Source: Clostridia bacterium
Lineage (GTDB): Bacteria; Bacillota; Clostridia; Lutisporales; Lutisporaceae
DNA length: 6,260 nt
Assembly (NCBI GenBank): GCA_029256365.1
Contig: JAQSYB010000120.1
Span: 1-6,260 of the forward strand
Direction: 5' to 3'
The notes under the pieces: generated by a model
Database searches by the model: none
What the model was told of the DNA's origin: nothing
Seen by the model: the letters and a program-made list of their open reading frames with translations, nothing else
Part shown: positions 4,131 to 6,260 of the stretch, piece by piece
Layout of the letters: every line of letters starts with the position of its first letter
Numbering within the stretch: the first letter of the stretch is position 1
Made by a program: the position numbers and the translations under genes

Positions 4131-5462
4131 ATGGACAGTAGTGACTTATGGACGCAGATTTTTATTATATTTGCTTTAATTGGAGCAAATGCTTTTTTTG
4201 CCGCATCAGAAATGGCTATAGTATCTGTGAGACAAGCTAGACTAAAGCCCTTGATAGACGATGGCAACAAGGCTGCAATAATTGTAAGTAAATTTTTAGA
4301 AGAGCCCAGCAAGCTTTTGGCTACAATACAAATAGGAATTACCTTTGCCGGATTCTTAGCAAGTGCGATTGGTGCACAGACATTGTCAAGTGCCCTTGCG
4401 TTATTTCTAGCAAATCTCAATATCCCAGTAATTGCAGCATCAGCAAAAGTTTTAGCGACACTTATTGTTACTATAATAATTGGATTTTTCACTTTAGTAT
4501 TAGGAGAGCTAGTACCCAAACGATTGGCTTTAGAGAAATCAGAAAAGATAGCCATGTTTGTAGCAAAGCCTATCAGAATATTGTCAAAGATTACTTCGCC
4601 GGCAGTCAAAATGTTGTCCTTTACAACAAATCTTGTAGCGAAGCTATTAGGTGGATCGAATACAGTGAGCAGCTCTCAAATCACTGAGGAAGAAATTCGC
4701 TTGATGATAAATGTTGGAGAGGAAAAGGGTATTTTTCAAGAGACAGAAACCAACATGATCAATAGTATTTTTGAGTTTGACGACACTGCAGCCAAAGAAG
4801 TCATGACACCTAGAAATCACATTATTGCTGTAAGTATTGAAGCAACTGTAGATGAAATATTAGAAATAATTGTTGAAGAAAACTTCTCCAGAATACCTGT
4901 TTATGAAAACTCTATAGATAATGTTATTGGATTGTTGTACGTAAAGGATCTTTTTGCACTTATAAAGAAAAGTACAGACTGGGAAATTTCCTTGAAGGAT
5001 CTCATACGTCCAGCATACTTCGTACCGGAATATAAAAAAATAGATGAGCTATTCAAGGAAATGCAAAAATCAAAAACTCATATTGCGATTGTAATAGATG
5101 AATACGGCGGCACCGCAGGCTTGATAACCATAGAAGATTTGTTGGAAGAGATTGTAGGAAATATCTTTGATGAATATGATGATGTAGTGTTGGAATATGA
5201 GCAGTTGGATGACCATACATATGTTGTAGATGGAATGCTCAGTATGAGCGAAATAAATGACATCATGAACTTAGACCTTCCAGAGGAAGAGTTTGATACC
5301 ATAAGCGGCATGATTCTCAGTCTATCAGGCAAGATGCCAGAAGTGGGAGATGAAGTGAAATTTGAGGACCTTGATTTTAGAATTGAAGAAGTGGATGACA
5401 AAAGAATATCGAAAATAAAGATTCAAAAAGTAGACCGACAAAATCAAGAGGAGCTGCAGTAA
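4131..5462 (+). CDS. CNNM/CorC (hemolysin family) membrane protein with CBS pair, probable divalent-cation transport
   Basis: The 443-residue protein has the full layout of the family that includes TlyC-like proteins, Bacillus YhdP/YqhB and eukaryotic CNNM, linked to Mg2+ efflux and resistance. The N-terminal CNNM (DUF21) membrane domain (about 5-190) has hydrophobic segments near 9-31, 63-93 and 98-125. It carries the conserved NAFFAASEMA (20-29) and GELVPKR (125-131) motifs. A cytoplasmic CBS pair follows (about 218-278, starting VMTPR, and about 287-347, containing VIDEYGGTAGLITIEDLLEE), which in relatives binds ATP-Mg. The CorC/HlyC C-terminal domain (about 355-433) includes YVVDGMLSMSEIN and GMILSLSGKMPEVGD. 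Length and order are typical, so it looks intact. An AGGGGG site lies 9 bases before the ATG. The 'hemolysin' name is historical. The transport direction and the ion cannot be read from the sequence. Confidence 0.93.
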   Translation: MDSSDLWTQIFIIFALIGANAFFAASEMAIVSVRQARLKPLIDDGNKAAIIVSKFLEEPSKLLATIQIGITFAGFLASAIGAQTLSSALALFLANLNIPVIAASAKVLATLIVTIIIGFFTLVLGELVPKRLALEKSEKIAMFVAKPIRILSKITSPAVKMLSFTTNLVAKLLGGSNTVSSSQITEEEIRLMINVGEEKGIFQETETNMINSIFEFDDTAAKEVMTPRNHIIAVSIEATVDEILEIIVEENFSRIPVYENSIDNVIGLLYVKDLFALIKKSTDWEISLKDLIRPAYFVPEYKKIDELFKEMQKSKTHIAIVIDEYGGTAGLITIEDLLEEIVGNIFDEYDDVVLEYEQLDDHTYVVDGMLSMSEINDIMNLDLPEEEFDTISGMILSLSGKMPEVGDEVKFEDLDFRIEEVDDKRISKIKIQKVDRQNQEELQ

Positions 5463-5480
5463 TGCAGCTCCTCATTTTTA
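5448..5480 (+). terminator. Terminator folded around the CNNM/CorC stop codon
   Basis: A perfect 11-base-pair stem (GAGGAGCTGCA 5448-5458 with TGCAGCTCCTC 5463-5473) has the four-base loop GTAA, whose last three bases are the gene's TAA stop codon. The tail is ATTTTTA. The last four codons of the gene supply the left arm. Confidence 0.9.
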
Positions 5481-5490
5481 TCCAAACAAT

Positions 5491-5519
5491 AAAAAAAGAA
5501 CTTCATTGCTGAAGTTCTT
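5491..5519 (-). terminator. Terminator of the minus-strand tRNA-Leu gene
   Basis: Read on the minus strand, AAGAACTTCA (5519-5510), loop GCAA and TGAAGTTCTT (5505-5496) form a 10-base-pair stem continuing into a T-run (the A-run at 5491-5497 on the plus strand). It lies 20 bases beyond the CCA end of the tRNA. Together with the plus-strand terminator at 5448-5480 it separates two convergent units. Confidence 0.85.
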
Positions 5520-5539
5520 AATCTAACTTTTAAAATAAG

Positions 5540-5625
5540 TGGTGCCGGTGGCCGGACTCGAACCGGCACGGTGTCACCACCGGTGGATTTTGAGTCCACT
5601 ACGTCTGCCATTCCATCACACCGGC
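5540..5625 (-). tRNA. tRNA-Leu (anticodon CAA)
   Basis: The 86-base minus-strand gene has the acceptor pairing GCCGGTG (5625-5619) with CACCGGC (5550-5544), discriminator A (5543) and an encoded CCA (5542-5540). The anticodon arm has stem GTGGA/TCCAC and loop CTCAAAA, giving anticodon CAA, which reads the leucine codon UUG. The T arm contains GGTTCGAGTCC. A long, paired variable arm (GGTGGTGACACC) confirms the class II leucine type. It stands alone here with its own promoter and terminator. Confidence 0.96.
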
Positions 5626-5638
5626 AACTACGTTATTT

Positions 5639-5667
5639 ATTATATAACAATAATTTTTAAAAAGCAA
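5639..5667 (-). promoter_or_regulatory. Promoter of the tRNA-Leu gene
   Basis: On the minus strand TTGCTT (5667-5662), a 17-base spacer and TATAAT (5644-5639) lie 13 bases upstream of the mature tRNA 5' end. Transcription would start about 7 bases before the mature end, the normal arrangement for stable RNA genes. The remainder of the divergent gap up to 5760 is very AT-rich and gives no firm promoter for the plus-strand gene at 5777. Confidence 0.6.
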
Positions 5668-5776
5668 TATTAAAGTTTTGCTAAATATATATTTTTTATG
5701 TAAATATGATTTATATGAATAAATTTCCTCAAAGCTTAATACAAATAAACGTACATAATAGCTTGGAGGGATTCAC

Positions 5777-6260
5777 TTGAAGAAAATTGCAGCAATCATG
5801 ATTATACTTTTTCTCTGCATCAACAATGTTTATGGAGAGGAAAAAGAACCTGTATACAGCATATACATCAATGCAGCATCACGAACTTTAAAACTTTTTA
5901 ACAATGGGGAACTGGTAAAAGAGTATCCTGTGGCGGTGGGGAAACCAACTACAAAGACACCAATAGGCAGTTTCACCATAAGAAATAAAGTTGTAAATCC
6001 ATATTGGAACAACAAGGGGAATATTGTTGCTCCAGGACCACGGAATCCCTTGGGTATAAGATGGATGGGCATCAGTGCACCTAGAGGCACTTATGGGATA
6101 CATGGAAACAATGTACCCAGCTCAATAGGAACCTATGCATCTGCAGGCTGTGTTAGAATGTACAACAATGATGCAGCTGAATTATATTCTCTGATCACTG
6201 TATCAGCAAAGGTTCAGATATCTTACGATAGCATCGAGCTGAAGCAAGATAAGTATAGCA
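5777..6260 (+). CDS. Secreted L,D-transpeptidase (YkuD domain), 3' end outside the window
   Basis: The start is TTG at 5777, 6 bases after GGAGGG (5765-5770). It gives a classic signal peptide: MKK, a hydrophobic core to about residue 16, and a likely cleavage after VYG (residue 20). The internal ATG at residue 8 would destroy the signal. The exported domain begins YSIYINAASRTLKLFNNGEL (about 27-46) with PVAVGKPTTKTPIGSFTI (about 51-68), the usual YkuD opening. The active site is clear: IHG with His109, and SAGCVRM with catalytic Cys125 and Arg127. Such enzymes make 3-3 cross-links in peptidoglycan or attach groups to it, outside the membrane. There is no lipobox at the signal end. The frame is open at residue 161. 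The catalytic core is complete, and what follows (a short tail or another domain such as LysM) is not visible. Confidence 0.92.
   Translation, partial: MKKIAAIMIILFLCINNVYGEEKEPVYSIYINAASRTLKLFNNGELVKEYPVAVGKPTTKTPIGSFTIRNKVVNPYWNNKGNIVAPGPRNPLGIRWMGISAPRGTYGIHGNNVPSSIGTYASAGCVRMYNNDAAELYSLITVSAKVQISYDSIELKQDKYS

Noticed and set aside
4064..4609. 181-codon minus-strand frame opposite the CNNM/CorC gene, and similar frames opposite the 197-residue gene (3332-3703) and the L,D-transpeptidase (5830-6103)
   Set aside because: All are antisense to genes with clear domains or good start signals, and none has its own ribosome binding site or recognisable domain.
5754..5760. CATAATA resembling a sigma-G -10 element before the L,D-transpeptidase
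   Set aside because: No matching -35 lies at the right distance, and the implied start would fall in the ribosome binding site, leaving none on the mRNA.

Overview
The window is AT-rich DNA with strong AGGAGG-type ribosome binding sites, U-tailed hairpin terminators and compact short operons. This suggests a low-GC Gram-positive spore-former, most likely an anaerobic member of the Clostridia. The genus cannot be fixed from the sequence alone. The recognisable genes are a flavin reductase-like protein, a CNNM/CorC-type (hemolysin family) membrane protein, tRNA-Leu(CAA) and a secreted L,D-transpeptidase.

Layout: positions 1-52 hold two adjacent near-perfect hairpins of unknown role, possibly a mobile-element end. 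A minus-strand unit follows, with a flavin reductase-like gene (303-878) and a 36-codon gene (169-279) directly downstream. The divergent gap 879-1179 holds the extended -10 promoter of that unit, an orphan bidirectional terminator hairpin (1010-1047), and a sigma-K-like promoter (1056-1082) pointing into the next block. Positions 1180-2783 hold six consecutive plus-strand genes for tiny hydrophobic proteins. Five are paralogs built as a short hydrophobic hairpin, and one unrelated glycine-rich protein with an internal duplication lies among them. A terminator at 2791-2832 closes the block. A second small operon (2918-3890) has a possible second sigma-K-like promoter. It encodes a 57-residue single-span protein, a 197-residue soluble repeat-containing protein, and a 56-residue hydrophobic hairpin protein whose start codon abuts the preceding stop codon.

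The right side is housekeeping: the CNNM/CorC gene (4131-5462) with a terminator folded around its stop codon, a minus-strand tRNA-Leu with its own promoter and terminator, and the start of an exported L,D-transpeptidase (5777 to window end).

The most interesting part is 1050-3890, two adjacent operons of very small hydrophobic proteins. The two sigma-K-like sites have the same geometry. My inference is that these are late mother-cell sporulation products, such as spore coat or spore-envelope components. No homology search was possible, so this function remains a hypothesis.
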